64,000 nt of DNA, from assembly GCF_042676385.1 (NCBI RefSeq), contig NZ_JBHTHA010000004.1:22374-86373 (forward strand), in the 5' to 3' direction. The stretch is from Paenibacillus_E sp042676385. Lineage in GTDB: Bacteria; Bacillota; Bacilli; Paenibacillales; NBRC-103111. The translations under genes and the position numbers were made by a program. The stretch's first letter is position 1, and every line of letters begins with the position of its first letter. Of the stretch, positions 49,958 through 58,768 are shown in pieces. A model generated the notes under the pieces. That model made no database searches. It saw only the letters and a program-made list of their open reading frames with translations, and was not told the DNA's origin.

Positions 49958-51491
49958 GAGCAGCTCCCTTCCCAGTGCGCTTACTACCGGCCATCAGCAG
50001 CCCGATCTCCTGATCATTTGTTTCTTGCGGCAGTACCTCTCCCACAATCTGTCCTTCGTAGATGACCGCAATTCGGTCAGACACGTTCATAATCTCGTCC
50101 AATTCAAAAGAAATCAACAGCACCGCTTTGCCTTTGTTCCGCTGCTCGATCAATTGACGATGCACGAACTCAATCGCTCCAACGTCCAATCCGCGTGTAG
50201 GCTGCGCGGCGATCAAAAGGTTCGGGTTCTTGTAGATTTCCCTGGCAATGATCGCTTTTTGCTGATTGCCTCCTGACAAGGAACGCGCCTTGTTATAGAT
50301 ACTTGGCGTTCTAACGTCAAACTGCTTAATCAGCGCCTCGGCATGGCGATCGATCGCCTCGTAGTTCAAGAATCCGCCTCGGTTATATTCAGGGTGAAAA
50401 TACGTTTCCAACACCATGTTTTCGCTCATTGAGAAATCCAAAACCAATCCATGCTTGTGGCGATCTTCCGGAATATGGGATAAGCCCGCTTCCGAAATCT
50501 CCCTTGGCGAATGGTTCGTAATGTTATTGCCCATCAGCAGAACGCGCCCGCTATCCACTGAACGCAAGCCGGTTAAAGCCTCAATCAGCTCGCTTTGTCC
50601 ATTGCCGTCCACACCGGCGATGCCGAGAATTTCTCCGGCTTTCACCTCAAAGTTAAGCCCCTTCAATGCAGGTAACCCTTGTTGATTACGCGCTACAAGA
50701 TCCTGGACCTGAAGAACAGGTTCGCCCAGCTTCGCTTCCTGCTTGACTACCTTAAACGATACATCGCGTCCGACCATCTTTTCCGCCAAAATCTGCGGAT
50801 TGGCCGTGGACGTCGAAAGTGTGTCGATAACCTTGCCCCGGCGAATGATCGTCACGGTATCGGCAATCTCCATAATCTCCTTGAGCTTATGGGTAATGAG
50901 GATAATCGACTTGCCCTCTTTAACCAGATTGCGCATGATTTCGATAAGTTCGCTGATTTCCTGCGGCGTTAGAACAGCAGTAGGCTCATCAAAAATGAGA
51001 ATGTCCGCACCGCGATACAGCGTTTTCAAGATTTCCACACGCTGTTGCATACCAACGGAAATATCCTCGATTTTCGCTTTCGGATCGACGCGGAGACCGT
51101 ACTGTTCGGACAGCTTGCGTACCTTCTCTTGCGCGGTGCGGAAGTCCACGTTAATGCCTTTTTTGGGCTCCATGCCTAAAATAATATTTTCGGTCACGGT
51201 AAAAGGTTGAACGAGCTTGAAATGCTGATGCACCATGCCGATCCCAAGATCAATAGCACGGTTCGGACTGTCGATGTTGACTTCTTTGCCATGCACCTTG
51301 ATGAAACCTTCATCAGGCTGATACAAGCCGAACAAGATGTTCATTAATGTTGATTTGCCGGCGCCATTCTCACCAAGAAGGGCATGAATCTCGCCTTTTT
51401 TGAGCTTTAGGCTGATCGAATCGTTGGCGACAATGCCAGGGAATCGCTTCGTAATGTTGCTCAGCTCAACAACAGGGGTTAATTCACTCAT
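49950..51491 (-). CDS. nupO: Nucleoside ABC transporter ATPase NupO (two ABC domains)
   Basis: A 513-aa ATPase with two ABC domains fused, as in NupO and the sugar ABC ATPases. Domain 1 has GENGAGKSTLMN (Walker A), a signature SVGMQQRVEI and ILIFDEPTAVL. Domain 2 has GVDGNGQSELIEALTG (degenerate Walker A) and signature LSGGNQQKAII. It is separated from bmp by 143 bp containing a leaky terminator. It drives import of purine and pyrimidine nucleosides, probably guanosine or inosine as in B. subtilis. Confidence 0.93.
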   Translation of the reverse strand: MSELTPVVELSNITKRFPGIVANDSISLKLKKGEIHALLGENGAGKSTLMNILFGLYQPDEGFIKVHGKEVNIDSPNRAIDLGIGMVHQHFKLVQPFTVTENIILGMEPKKGINVDFRTAQEKVRKLSEQYGLRVDPKAKIEDISVGMQQRVEILKTLYRGADILIFDEPTAVLTPQEISELIEIMRNLVKEGKSIILITHKLKEIMEIADTVTIIRRGKVIDTLSTSTANPQILAEKMVGRDVSFKVVKQEAKLGEPVLQVQDLVARNQQGLPALKGLNFEVKAGEILGIAGVDGNGQSELIEALTGLRSVDSGRVLLMGNNITNHSPREISEAGLSHIPEDRHKHGLVLDFSMSENMVLETYFHPEYNRGGFLNYEAIDRHAEALIKQFDVRTPSIYNKARSLSGGNQQKAIIAREIYKNPNLLIAAQPTRGLDVGAIEFVHRQLIEQRNKGKAVLLISFELDEIMNVSDRIAVIYEGQIVGEVLPQETNDQEIGLLMAGSKRTGKGAAHE

Positions 51492-51553
51492 CAGATCACC
51501 CTACGGATCAATTTTTAGATGTATGTTCCAAAAAAACCTCTTCTAACTAAAGA

Positions 51554-51582
51554 ACAAGGCTAGTTTATGCAACTAGCCTTGT
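51554..51582 (-). terminator. Terminator or processing hairpin between bmp and nupO
   Basis: A perfect 12-bp stem AACTAGCCTTGT/ACAAGGCTAGTT around 5 nt, followed on the minus strand by TCTTTAG, a weak T tract. It probably gives partial read-through, raising lipoprotein levels over those of the permease. Confidence 0.7.
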
Positions 51583-51634
51583 TTCTACTAAAACACGCTT
51601 AGTGTTACTTTGCTTCTGTGCGATATGGCAACAA

Positions 51635-52720
51635 TTATGGTGCTGGAGTTTCAGGTACTTTGATTTCGCCGCTGATGATTTTCGCTTTGTACTCATCCAC
51701 TTTTTTCAAGATGTCTGCAGTTACGTTTTTCTTGGATGTGTCAGGAAGACCTACGCCATCATCTTTAAGCCCAAGAACAACCGTTTTGCCACCTTGGAAT
51801 TTGTTGTCGATGATATCTTTGGATACGCGAGTAACCGCTTGGTCAACGCGTTTCATCATGGAAGTCAGTGTTACATCGTCACCAAATTCTAGGGATTGGT
51901 CTTTATCTACACCGATAACCCATACTTTTTTACCGTTTTTAGCGCGGTCTTTGGCTTCGTTAAATACACCGTTACCTGTGGAACCCGCGGCATGGAAAAT
52001 AATGTCAGCGCCATCGTTGTAGATCGTTGCTGCCGCTGCTTTACCAAGGTCAGGCTTGTCGAATGCGCCTGTGTAGTTGATTTGAATTTTCGCGTTAGGA
52101 TTAACAGCTTTAACCCCTGCTACGAAACCAGCTTCAAAACGTTTGATAACCGGGATGTCGATACCGCCGACAAAACCGATTTTGTTCGTTTTCGTTGTCA
52201 GACCTGCTACCACACCAACGAGGTAGGAGCCTTCTTGCTCGGAGAAAGTAACGGACTCTACGTTAGGAGCGTCAACCACGTTATCGATAATCGCCAATTT
52301 AGCGTTAGGGTTTTGCGTTGCTACTGTTTTCAACGAGTCACCCATCAAGAAACCGATACCCCAAGTCAAGTTGTATCCGTCTTTAACGAATTTGTTCAAG
52401 TTCGGCGTGTAGTCCGCATCGCTTTTGCTTTCGAGGTTTTTCACATTAACGCCCGTTTGTTTCTCAAGGGCTTTCAAACCTTCCCAAGCGCTTTGGTTAA
52501 AGGATTTATCGTTTACACCACCGATATCCGTAACCATACCGATTTTGAAATCTTTGCCGCTGTTATTGCTAGGAGCTGTCGATGCTGCAGCAGTTGCTGC
52601 CGCGGTAGCTCCTGGAGTTGCTGATGCTGCAGGCTTAGTTTCGTCTTTCTTCGCGCAACCTGTGAGCGCCATTGCCGTAACCGTTACAGCCATAAGAGCT
52701 GTAGAAAGCACTTTCTTCAT
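51635..52720 (-). CDS. nupN: Nucleoside-binding lipoprotein, BMP family (NupN)
   Basis: Substrate-binding lipoprotein of the importer, 361 aa. The signal peptide is MKKVLSTALMAVTVTAMA with lipobox LTGC (Cys22). A Thr/Ala-rich linker (about 30-50) is followed by the BMP domain: IGMVTDIGGVNDKSFNQSAWEGL, VGVVAGLTTKTNKIGFVGGIDIPVIKRFEAGFVAGVKAVNP and IFHAAGSTGNGVF. ATG 52720 is chosen because it begins the signal peptide and has GGGGG 7 bp upstream; in-frame starts at 52738 and 52768 are possible but add an unusual N-terminus. About 250 bp of upstream DNA contains a CCTAGG hairpin (near 52836-52860) but no known riboswitch that I can see. Confidence 0.93.
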   Translation of the reverse strand: MKKVLSTALMAVTVTAMALTGCAKKDETKPAASATPGATAAATAAASTAPSNNSGKDFKIGMVTDIGGVNDKSFNQSAWEGLKALEKQTGVNVKNLESKSDADYTPNLNKFVKDGYNLTWGIGFLMGDSLKTVATQNPNAKLAIIDNVVDAPNVESVTFSEQEGSYLVGVVAGLTTKTNKIGFVGGIDIPVIKRFEAGFVAGVKAVNPNAKIQINYTGAFDKPDLGKAAAATIYNDGADIIFHAAGSTGNGVFNEAKDRAKNGKKVWVIGVDKDQSLEFGDDVTLTSMMKRVDQAVTRVSKDIIDNKFQGGKTVVLGLKDDGVGLPDTSKKNVTADILKKVDEYKAKIISGEIKVPETPAP

Positions 52721-52971
52721 TGTTTTTACCCCCATCATATTAATTTTACCTTTACCATGGAGTTCCACATTGTAGTATGACCACGATAAACGAAATTATG
52801 TAAGACCTTGCATGTACAATTGTAACATTAAAAGGCCTAGGAGAAAAGTAGGTTCCCCTAGGAATATCATAATTCGTGACGTCATACAAGCCGGCATATT
52901 TCGTTTGTCATTCTCAACAATATAGGTTCCAAGCACCAAGTATTTATTATACTACCTGTGGTCAATAAAAT

Positions 52972-54519
52972 CTACGTGGCCACTTGGACGACATTTTCTT
53001 TCATTAGCTTTAGGAACTCCGTAGGATGTAAAGGTCCGCCGAACAGTTCCCCTTGTACTTCCGTGCACTGCAAATGCTGCAAATGCTCCAATTGCGCTTT
53101 CGTTTCAACACCTTTGGCGATCAGATTCAGCCCCAAACGATGGGCCATTCGAATAATGGCCGCAGCTAACGCCTGATTCTCGTCATCGTCGGGAAGATCC
53201 CTCACCAACGCGCTATCGAGCTTCACGCTGTCCATCGGCATTCCCTCCATACCGGAACGCGTAAACAATCCGATGCACAAATCGTCCATTGCAACGCGGA
53301 CTCCCAGTGCTTTTAATTGCCTTAGCTTCTCCCCCGCCTCTTGAACGCTGGAAGTAGAAATACTTTCTGTCAGATCGATTTCAACACGTTTTGGGTCCAT
53401 ACCCGTTTCTTTCAAAATGGCATCCAGCTTATCGATAAGAAACGGATCTTCGAATTGAACAGAAGTGATGCCGACTGTCAATCGGAGCGGCGGATAGCCG
53501 GAATCCTGCCAGCTTCTCACCTGCATGCAGGCGTTGCGCAGCATCCAATGGCCTATAGGGATCATAAGGCCGGTTTCGTCAGCGATCTTTCTCCAATTCA
53601 GACCGTATACAGATTGAGGCCCCCCCTTGCTCCAAGAAAGTACGGCCTCCACGCCTTTTAGTTCTCTTGTTGCCAATTCATATTGAGGCTGATACCGCAA
53701 TTCAAAATGTTCATGCTGCAGCGATAACCGCAGCTCTTTTTCCAAATATGCTTTGCCTGCCAGCATTGCATCGATATCTGAGGCGTAGAATTGGAAGTGA
53801 TTGTGCCCCCGCTCCTTTGCCGCGTACATCGCTTCATCCGCCCGTTCCATGAGCTGCTCCGGCGTATCGCCGTCCATCGGATATAAGGCAATCCCCATAC
53901 TCGCTGTCACCGATACAGGCGTACCCTCGAGAATAAAAGGCTCCTCCAACTCCGCTTGAATGCGGGCCGCTACAACTCTAACATCTTCGGGCTTCGCCAT
54001 ATATTCCAGCAAAATGGTGAATTCGTCCCCGCCTTGCCGAAACACCGTGTCAGCTCCCCGTAAGCAGCTTACCAAGCGCTGGCCCGCCTGCCGGATCAAT
54101 TGATCGCCGCAAGCATGACCCAGAGTATCGTTCACGCCTTTGAAGCGGTCCATATCCAGGAACATCACCGCCACCAGCTGCTCGCGACGCTTTGCTTGCA
54201 GCAGTGCGCGTTCCAGACGATCCTGGAACAGCCGACGGTTCGGCAAGCCGGTCAAGGCGTCATGGTAGGCCATATGTGTCATTTCATTCATTTGCTCTTC
54301 AACCTGCTGCTTTGTTTTCAATAACAAACGCACGCGAAAAGCAATGAGCAAGCAAATGACGACTTGAACCGTTAGCGCGATCAGCACACGAGGTTGAAAT
54401 GAAAATGAAGCGGCTGCAAGCAGATTAACCGTCAACAAACAGACGCTAAATAAGCCGATATATGCCCAAACATATACTTTCATATGCTGCGCCCATTTTG
54501 AAGACTTTATGCCCTTCAT
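52972..54519 (-). CDS. GGDEF-EAL protein with active cyclase site and degenerate EAL domain
   Basis: A 515-aa membrane protein. Two TM helices are about 18-38 and 47-66. The GGDEF domain is about 75-245, with GGDEF (163-167) intact and the RxxD inhibition site (Arg154-Asp157) five residues before it. The EAL domain is about 258-505, but several core residues are lost: VNxS is GIT (Gly350 for Asn) and AEGVE is AKGVE (Lys469 for the conserved Glu). EAV, IDLTES, the DD pair (412-413) and Lys433 remain. It is likely a diguanylate cyclase with an inactive, possibly c-di-GMP-binding EAL domain. TAGGAGGATC precedes ATG 54519. A c-di-GMP-I riboswitch lies upstream. Confidence 0.9.
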   Translation of the reverse strand: MKGIKSSKWAQHMKVYVWAYIGLFSVCLLTVNLLAAASFSFQPRVLIALTVQVVICLLIAFRVRLLLKTKQQVEEQMNEMTHMAYHDALTGLPNRRLFQDRLERALLQAKRREQLVAVMFLDMDRFKGVNDTLGHACGDQLIRQAGQRLVSCLRGADTVFRQGGDEFTILLEYMAKPEDVRVVAARIQAELEEPFILEGTPVSVTASMGIALYPMDGDTPEQLMERADEAMYAAKERGHNHFQFYASDIDAMLAGKAYLEKELRLSLQHEHFELRYQPQYELATRELKGVEAVLSWSKGGPQSVYGLNWRKIADETGLMIPIGHWMLRNACMQVRSWQDSGYPPLRLTVGITSVQFEDPFLIDKLDAILKETGMDPKRVEIDLTESISTSSVQEAGEKLRQLKALGVRVAMDDLCIGLFTRSGMEGMPMDSVKLDSALVRDLPDDDENQALAAAIIRMAHRLGLNLIAKGVETKAQLEHLQHLQCTEVQGELFGGPLHPTEFLKLMKENVVQVAT

Positions 54520-54582
54520 GCTTGGATCCTCCTAAATTTAGTAAAACTTTCTCGTAAGCATTGGCTGCGTTTTCAACAAGCC

Positions 54583-54613
54583 AAAATAAAAAGCTATTCC
54601 GAAGCGGAATAGC
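54583..54613 (-). terminator. Riboswitch expression-platform terminator
   Basis: On the minus strand GCTATTCCG-CTT-CGGAATAGC is followed by TTTTTATTTT. It lies between the aptamer and the GGDEF start, 64 bp before the ATG. Confidence 0.9.
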
Positions 54614-54644
54614 CGTTAGGTGTACTAGCTGCATAGGTAGAATT

Positions 54645-54737
54645 GTGACCTCTCGGCAGCCCAGCCATCATAGTTGCAAAGCAACGTTAGATCTGAGGCT
54701 TTGCGCCCTTATCTTTCGACAAGTTTGCCTTTTGAGA
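54645..54737 (-). ncRNA. Cyclic-di-GMP-I (GEMM) riboswitch
   Basis: The minus strand reads GGCAAAC, then CGAAAG, then GGGCGCAAAGCC, then CTCAGATCTA, a variable stem (TTGCTTTGCAA), and ATGGCTGGGCTGCCGA. These are the conserved elements of the GEMM class I aptamer: the GNRA tetraloop and its receptor, the CGCAAAGCC core and the closing strand. It is followed by an intrinsic terminator and the GGDEF-EAL gene, so c-di-GMP (or a related dinucleotide) controls its own synthesis. Promoter: extended -10 TGC-TATAGT at about 54778-54770. Confidence 0.93.
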
Positions 54738-54810
54738 AATATGGATATGGAAATTTTTGTAGCTCATTTACTATAGCATATTCATAGGTGGTTGGCTAAT
54801 AGATTCTAGT

Positions 54811-56067
54811 TTAAATCAACAAATTAAATAGCTTCGGATCCTTATTAATTTCGATGTAACCATAATCTTTTCGAGAGAGACGTTCGATCAGCCCGTCGTA
54901 GTCGTCCTTGTTTTTGAGCTCGATTCCGACCAGTGCCGGAGCGTCGTCCCGGTTATTTTTCTTCGTGTACTCGAATCGGGTGATATCGTCGGTCGGCCCC
55001 AACACTTCCTCGAGAAATTCACGCAAAGCCCCTGCCCGCTGAGGGAAATTGAGGATAAAATAGTGCTTCAACCCTTCATAGATAAGCGATCTCTCTTTGA
55101 TCACCTGCATCCGCTCGATATCGTTGTTGCCGCCGCTAATGATGCAGACCACATTCTTGCCGCGTATTTGCTCCCGATAGGCATCCAGCGCCGCAACCGG
55201 CAAAGCGCCTGCAGGCTCGATGACGATGGCATTGTTGTTATACAGTTCAAGAATCGTGGTGCACTCCTTGCCGGAAGGAATGACTACAATATCCTCAAGC
55301 GCGTCTTTGCAAATGTCAAAAGTGAGCTGGCCCACTTGCTTCACAGCCGCACCGTCGACGAACTTGTCGATCGTGGACAATGTTACAACATGTCCCTGGC
55401 GAAGCGATTCGGACATGCTGTCGGCCCCCTCGGGCTCAGCGCCAACGATTCGCGTTTGCGGGGAAACGCTCTTTACAAACGTAGATACACCCGCTACCAG
55501 ACCGCCGCCGCCAATCGTCGCGAAGATATAGTCCGGGCTCTCGGGCATTTGATTCATAATCTCAAGCCCTACGGTGCCTTGGCCGGCAATCGTGCGAACA
55601 TCGTCAAACGGATGAATGAACACTTTGTTTTCCTTTTCGCAATAAGCTTTGGCTTGCGCCGAGGAGTCGTCGAACGTATCACCTGTCAGGATCACCTCGA
55701 CAAACGAGCCTCCGAACAGCTTCACCTGGGATATTTTTTGACGGGGCGTCGTGGTCGGCATAAAAATTTTGCCCTCGATACCGAGCTGCTTACAGGAGTA
55801 AGCCACACCCTGCGCGTGATTCCCCGCGCTTGCGCAAACAACGCCCGCCTCGCGCTCTTCCGGAGATAAGCTTTGAATCACATTGTAAGCTCCGCGAATT
55901 TTAAAAGACCGTACGACCTGCATATCTTCACGTTTGAGATAAACGTTGCATTCATATAAATTGGACAGAAGCTCATTACGCTGCAAAGGCGATGGCTCGA
56001 TCACACGGCTAAGCACGTGATTCGCTTTGATGATATCTTCCAAGCCTACTCTCGTGGACACACTCAT
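54811..56067 (-). CDS. ilvA: Threonine dehydratase (deaminase)
   Basis: PLP enzyme converting threonine to 2-oxobutyrate for isoleucine synthesis. 418 aa. PLP lysine is Lys56 in SFKIRGAYN; the phosphate-binding GGGGLVAG loop and SAGNHAQGVAYSC are present. The C-terminal ACT-like regulatory region (FPQRAGALREFLEEVLGPTDDITRFEYTKKNN) is shorter than in E. coli IlvA, as usual for this Gram-positive form. AAAAGGAGT precedes ATG. No T-box or terminator is seen upstream of it; it is followed closely by the riboswitch promoter region. Confidence 0.93.
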   Translation of the reverse strand: MSVSTRVGLEDIIKANHVLSRVIEPSPLQRNELLSNLYECNVYLKREDMQVVRSFKIRGAYNVIQSLSPEEREAGVVCASAGNHAQGVAYSCKQLGIEGKIFMPTTTPRQKISQVKLFGGSFVEVILTGDTFDDSSAQAKAYCEKENKVFIHPFDDVRTIAGQGTVGLEIMNQMPESPDYIFATIGGGGLVAGVSTFVKSVSPQTRIVGAEPEGADSMSESLRQGHVVTLSTIDKFVDGAAVKQVGQLTFDICKDALEDIVVIPSGKECTTILELYNNNAIVIEPAGALPVAALDAYREQIRGKNVVCIISGGNNDIERMQVIKERSLIYEGLKHYFILNFPQRAGALREFLEEVLGPTDDITRFEYTKKNNRDDAPALVGIELKNKDDYDGLIERLSRKDYGYIEINKDPKLFNLLI

Positions 56068-56148
56068 ACACTCTGACTCCTTTTCCTAGCTACGCTAATA
56101 CCAAGTTTTAAAGAATATTGTAGCATATCTGAGGCTTTAGAGCGCAGT

Positions 56149-56184
56149 GGAAAAAAAATAATGCATGCCGCCGAAGCGGCATGC
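56149..56184 (-). terminator. Terminator of the SLH/YcdB protein gene
   Basis: On the minus strand GCATGCCGC-TTCG-GCGGCATGC runs into ATTATTTTTTTTCC, 11 bp after the stop. Confidence 0.9.
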
Positions 56185-56194
56185 CCAGGAGTCC

Positions 56195-58576
56195 TTAATA
56201 ATAGAAGCGTGGTGACCGGTCTTGCAGCTCTGCCCGCTTCTGCAGGAAGCGGTAGAATGCGCTGGCCGCCTGCGCCTTGGATACTTCTTGCTGCGGCTCG
56301 AATTTATCGCCGCTGAGCGACATAATGTTAAGACCGAGCACGATGGCCGCATCGCCAACATTTTTCAGCTTGGACGCATCCGCAAAGTTCGTATTGAAGA
56401 TGCCGTCGAACTTCGTCAAGCTCTTGTAACCAAGCGCCTTCACGATGAGCTGAGCCATCTCTTCGCGATTCATTTTGGCTTCCGGATTAAAATCTGCGCC
56501 GGGATCGAGCAGTCCCCGATCGACGGCATTTTCCACATAAGCGAAGTAGGCGGAGGTAGCGGCTACGTCGGCGAAAGAAGCTTTACGCTCCGCTCCGTAA
56601 TAAATGCCTCCATTACCGCCGTTCATGGCGATGACAAGCATTTTGATCAATTCTCCGCGCGTTATCGTCTGATCGGGATTTACTTTGCCGTCTTTCACGT
56701 CCAGTGCTTGATAATCCAGCATTAGCTGAAGCTCATTGCGAGCCCAGTGATTGTCGATGTCGTCGACTTTCACTTTTTCCAGAGAGATCACTTCGCCGGT
56801 ATTTGCATTCTTCCATTGGCCGGACTCAGCGTCTAACAAGAACGCTTCACGCGTGTACTTTGGTTCTAGCGAATAGACAAGCTTGGCTTCCAGCTTCTCG
56901 CCCGCTGTACCCACAGCAGCGGTTGGCGCAATCTTGCCGGCTGCAACCATGACATTATATTTTTCAATCGGCATCCCATAGATCGGTCCATTGCCTGCAA
57001 GCACATAATTCAGCTTAATATTGTACTGGGAAAGGAGAATATCTTTGGCTTTATCGACGGCCAGCACTTCAGGCTTCGTCTTCGGATACGGCAGATCGCT
57101 GATCGAGAAATGGAAGTTCATGATCTGGCCATTGGTCCGATCGATGCTCACACCCACGTTCTCATTCCCGGCCGAGATGCCGTCGATGACGCGTTTGAAT
57201 TGAATGTCCCAGTTGCGCATATGCTTCAGCTGCTCTTCCGAATAGTTTTTAGCCGACGGCATGTTCAGCACCAGCTGGTCCGTATAGGCGGGCAGATGTT
57301 TTTTCACAAAATTAACGGCCGCCGTCTTCGCATCGTCCAATGAAACTTTGCCTTCAATTTCCTTTTCAGAATCTGGCCCATAAGGGATGTAGCTGTTGAA
57401 GTTCAGAATCTCGCCCGTTTTGCTATTCACACTGGCCCAGGCGCCGCCGCCCCCGATTTTACTCTTCGAATCCTTGTCAGCCGGCTGGCTCCAGTTCAAA
57501 TTCCAGGTTGATTCCGTTTCTCCGCTATCCGGATTCGTGGACTCATTATAGGAAGCTTCCTGCAGTTTATAATCCGTAGAGAGGTTAAAAGCGCTCACTA
57601 CCTTCTCTGCGGCTTGCTCCTTGGTTAAATTCAGTGTTGCCGAAGGTTTCTCCGCCAGCGGTTTATCGCTCAGAGGCTTCTCTCCATCGGCTGCAGGCGC
57701 AGAACCCATTCCAGGATTCCATAACTCTCCGCTTACCGCATTCAACGAAAAAGGGTCCACTGTGTAAGAGGTGATCGGCGTCTTTTTCCCTTTCATTCCA
57801 TAAGGAATCTGGTATAGCAAGTACAAATTGGACTTGTCATGGAACAATTGCGCAGCCTTTTCTTTCGAGATGGGCGTTACATTCTGCTCAAAACTGACGT
57901 TATCGTCCCAATTATAGTTGTAACTCGTAACTTCGCCTTCGCCATTTACACTCACATTCATCCCGTTTTGACTGAAAGGCACACCACCCACAGCCCTGTC
58001 AAAACGAATATTGTACTGATAATTGCCATTCAGCGGCGTTCGGAAGGAGTTCTCTTCGGTATCGTTGTATAGCAGCTCTTTCTGCTTGCTCGGGTTCACT
58101 TTGGCGATCCAGGCCGAGGCCACGTCTTTGGCACCCTTAAAATCCACCTTCGGCGGATAGCTGGGCTTATGATCCGGATCGTTGTCATTGATCGAATAGG
58201 ACGTGAGCGACCCGTCCATACCATTGATCGATACGCTCAAATTGCCGTAATACTGATCCTTTACCTTTTTCATATAATTGATGTTCCACGTTGGAACATT
58301 GCGGCCGCCGCTCCCATAATACGAGTTCAAGCTTACGGATTGCAGCGTGAATCCGGTCGGAATCGTTACATAGGTCTTGGCTAGTTCAAGGGCGCGTTCT
58401 TTGGTGATGCTTGCTTCCAACTGCTTGCCATCTCCTTGGCCGGGAATAACAGGCAGGATCATGGGCTTACTTGAGGTAACGGCTTCATCCGCCCATACCT
58501 GAGGAACTGCAGTGAGTAAAAGCGATGAGGCAATGGCGAGCGTTCCAGCTTGTTTCAACCATTTTTTCAAAATCAT
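56195..58576 (-). CDS. S-layer-anchored protein with YcdB/YcdC repeats and three SLH domains
   Basis: A 793-aa exported surface protein. The signal peptide is about 1-29 (MILKKWLKQAGTLAIASSLLLTAVPQVWA). The region 50-585 is made of repeated YcdB/YcdC-type modules (ASITKERALELAKTYVTIP, SLDDAKTAAVNFVKKHLP and similar), each with PepSY-like strands. Residues about 600-785 are three SLH modules (DIDNHWARNELQLMLDYQALDVKDGKVNPDQTITRGELIKML, ASFADVAATSAYFAYVENAVDRGLLDPGADFNPEAKMNREEMAQLIVKALG, and a third). It would sit on the cell wall by SLH binding to pyruvylated polymer. ATG 58576 is close to AAGGAGG (3 bp); TTG 58570 would be better spaced. Confidence 0.9.
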   Translation of the reverse strand: MILKKWLKQAGTLAIASSLLLTAVPQVWADEAVTSSKPMILPVIPGQGDGKQLEASITKERALELAKTYVTIPTGFTLQSVSLNSYYGSGGRNVPTWNINYMKKVKDQYYGNLSVSINGMDGSLTSYSINDNDPDHKPSYPPKVDFKGAKDVASAWIAKVNPSKQKELLYNDTEENSFRTPLNGNYQYNIRFDRAVGGVPFSQNGMNVSVNGEGEVTSYNYNWDDNVSFEQNVTPISKEKAAQLFHDKSNLYLLYQIPYGMKGKKTPITSYTVDPFSLNAVSGELWNPGMGSAPAADGEKPLSDKPLAEKPSATLNLTKEQAAEKVVSAFNLSTDYKLQEASYNESTNPDSGETESTWNLNWSQPADKDSKSKIGGGGAWASVNSKTGEILNFNSYIPYGPDSEKEIEGKVSLDDAKTAAVNFVKKHLPAYTDQLVLNMPSAKNYSEEQLKHMRNWDIQFKRVIDGISAGNENVGVSIDRTNGQIMNFHFSISDLPYPKTKPEVLAVDKAKDILLSQYNIKLNYVLAGNGPIYGMPIEKYNVMVAAGKIAPTAAVGTAGEKLEAKLVYSLEPKYTREAFLLDAESGQWKNANTGEVISLEKVKVDDIDNHWARNELQLMLDYQALDVKDGKVNPDQTITRGELIKMLVIAMNGGNGGIYYGAERKASFADVAATSAYFAYVENAVDRGLLDPGADFNPEAKMNREEMAQLIVKALGYKSLTKFDGIFNTNFADASKLKNVGDAAIVLGLNIMSLSGDKFEPQQEVSKAQAASAFYRFLQKRAELQDRSPRFYY

Positions 58577-58696
58577 CTTCCTCCTTATTGGTTTATGTAG
58601 CTTAACGAGCTTGCAAGTATGCGTTATGTAAGGGTTCTACGCTCTAAACGTCAGAAGTTGGAAAAAGGTTGCTTGGCATGATAAGTTTTTTAAAAG

Positions 58697-58744
58697 AAAA
58701 AAAGCATGTACCGAACACCCCTGACGGAGGCTCTGCTCATGCTC
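58697..58744 (-). terminator. Terminator of rluF
   Basis: On the minus strand AAGAGCATG and CAGAGCCTCC pair with GGGGTGTTC and CATGCTTTTTTTC (imperfect), 25 bp beyond the rluF stop. Confidence 0.75.
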
Positions 58745-58768
58745 TTTTGGTTGGATCTGCTCGCTTTA

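Noticed and set aside
52721..52971. Purine or guanidine riboswitch before the nucleoside-binding lipoprotein gene
   Set aside because: I looked for the conserved cores and found only a CCTAGG hairpin and a TGACGTCA palindrome; no aptamer could be supported.
56068..56148. T-box leader for ilvA
   Set aside because: The region is too short and lacks the T-box AGGGTGGNACCGCG element.
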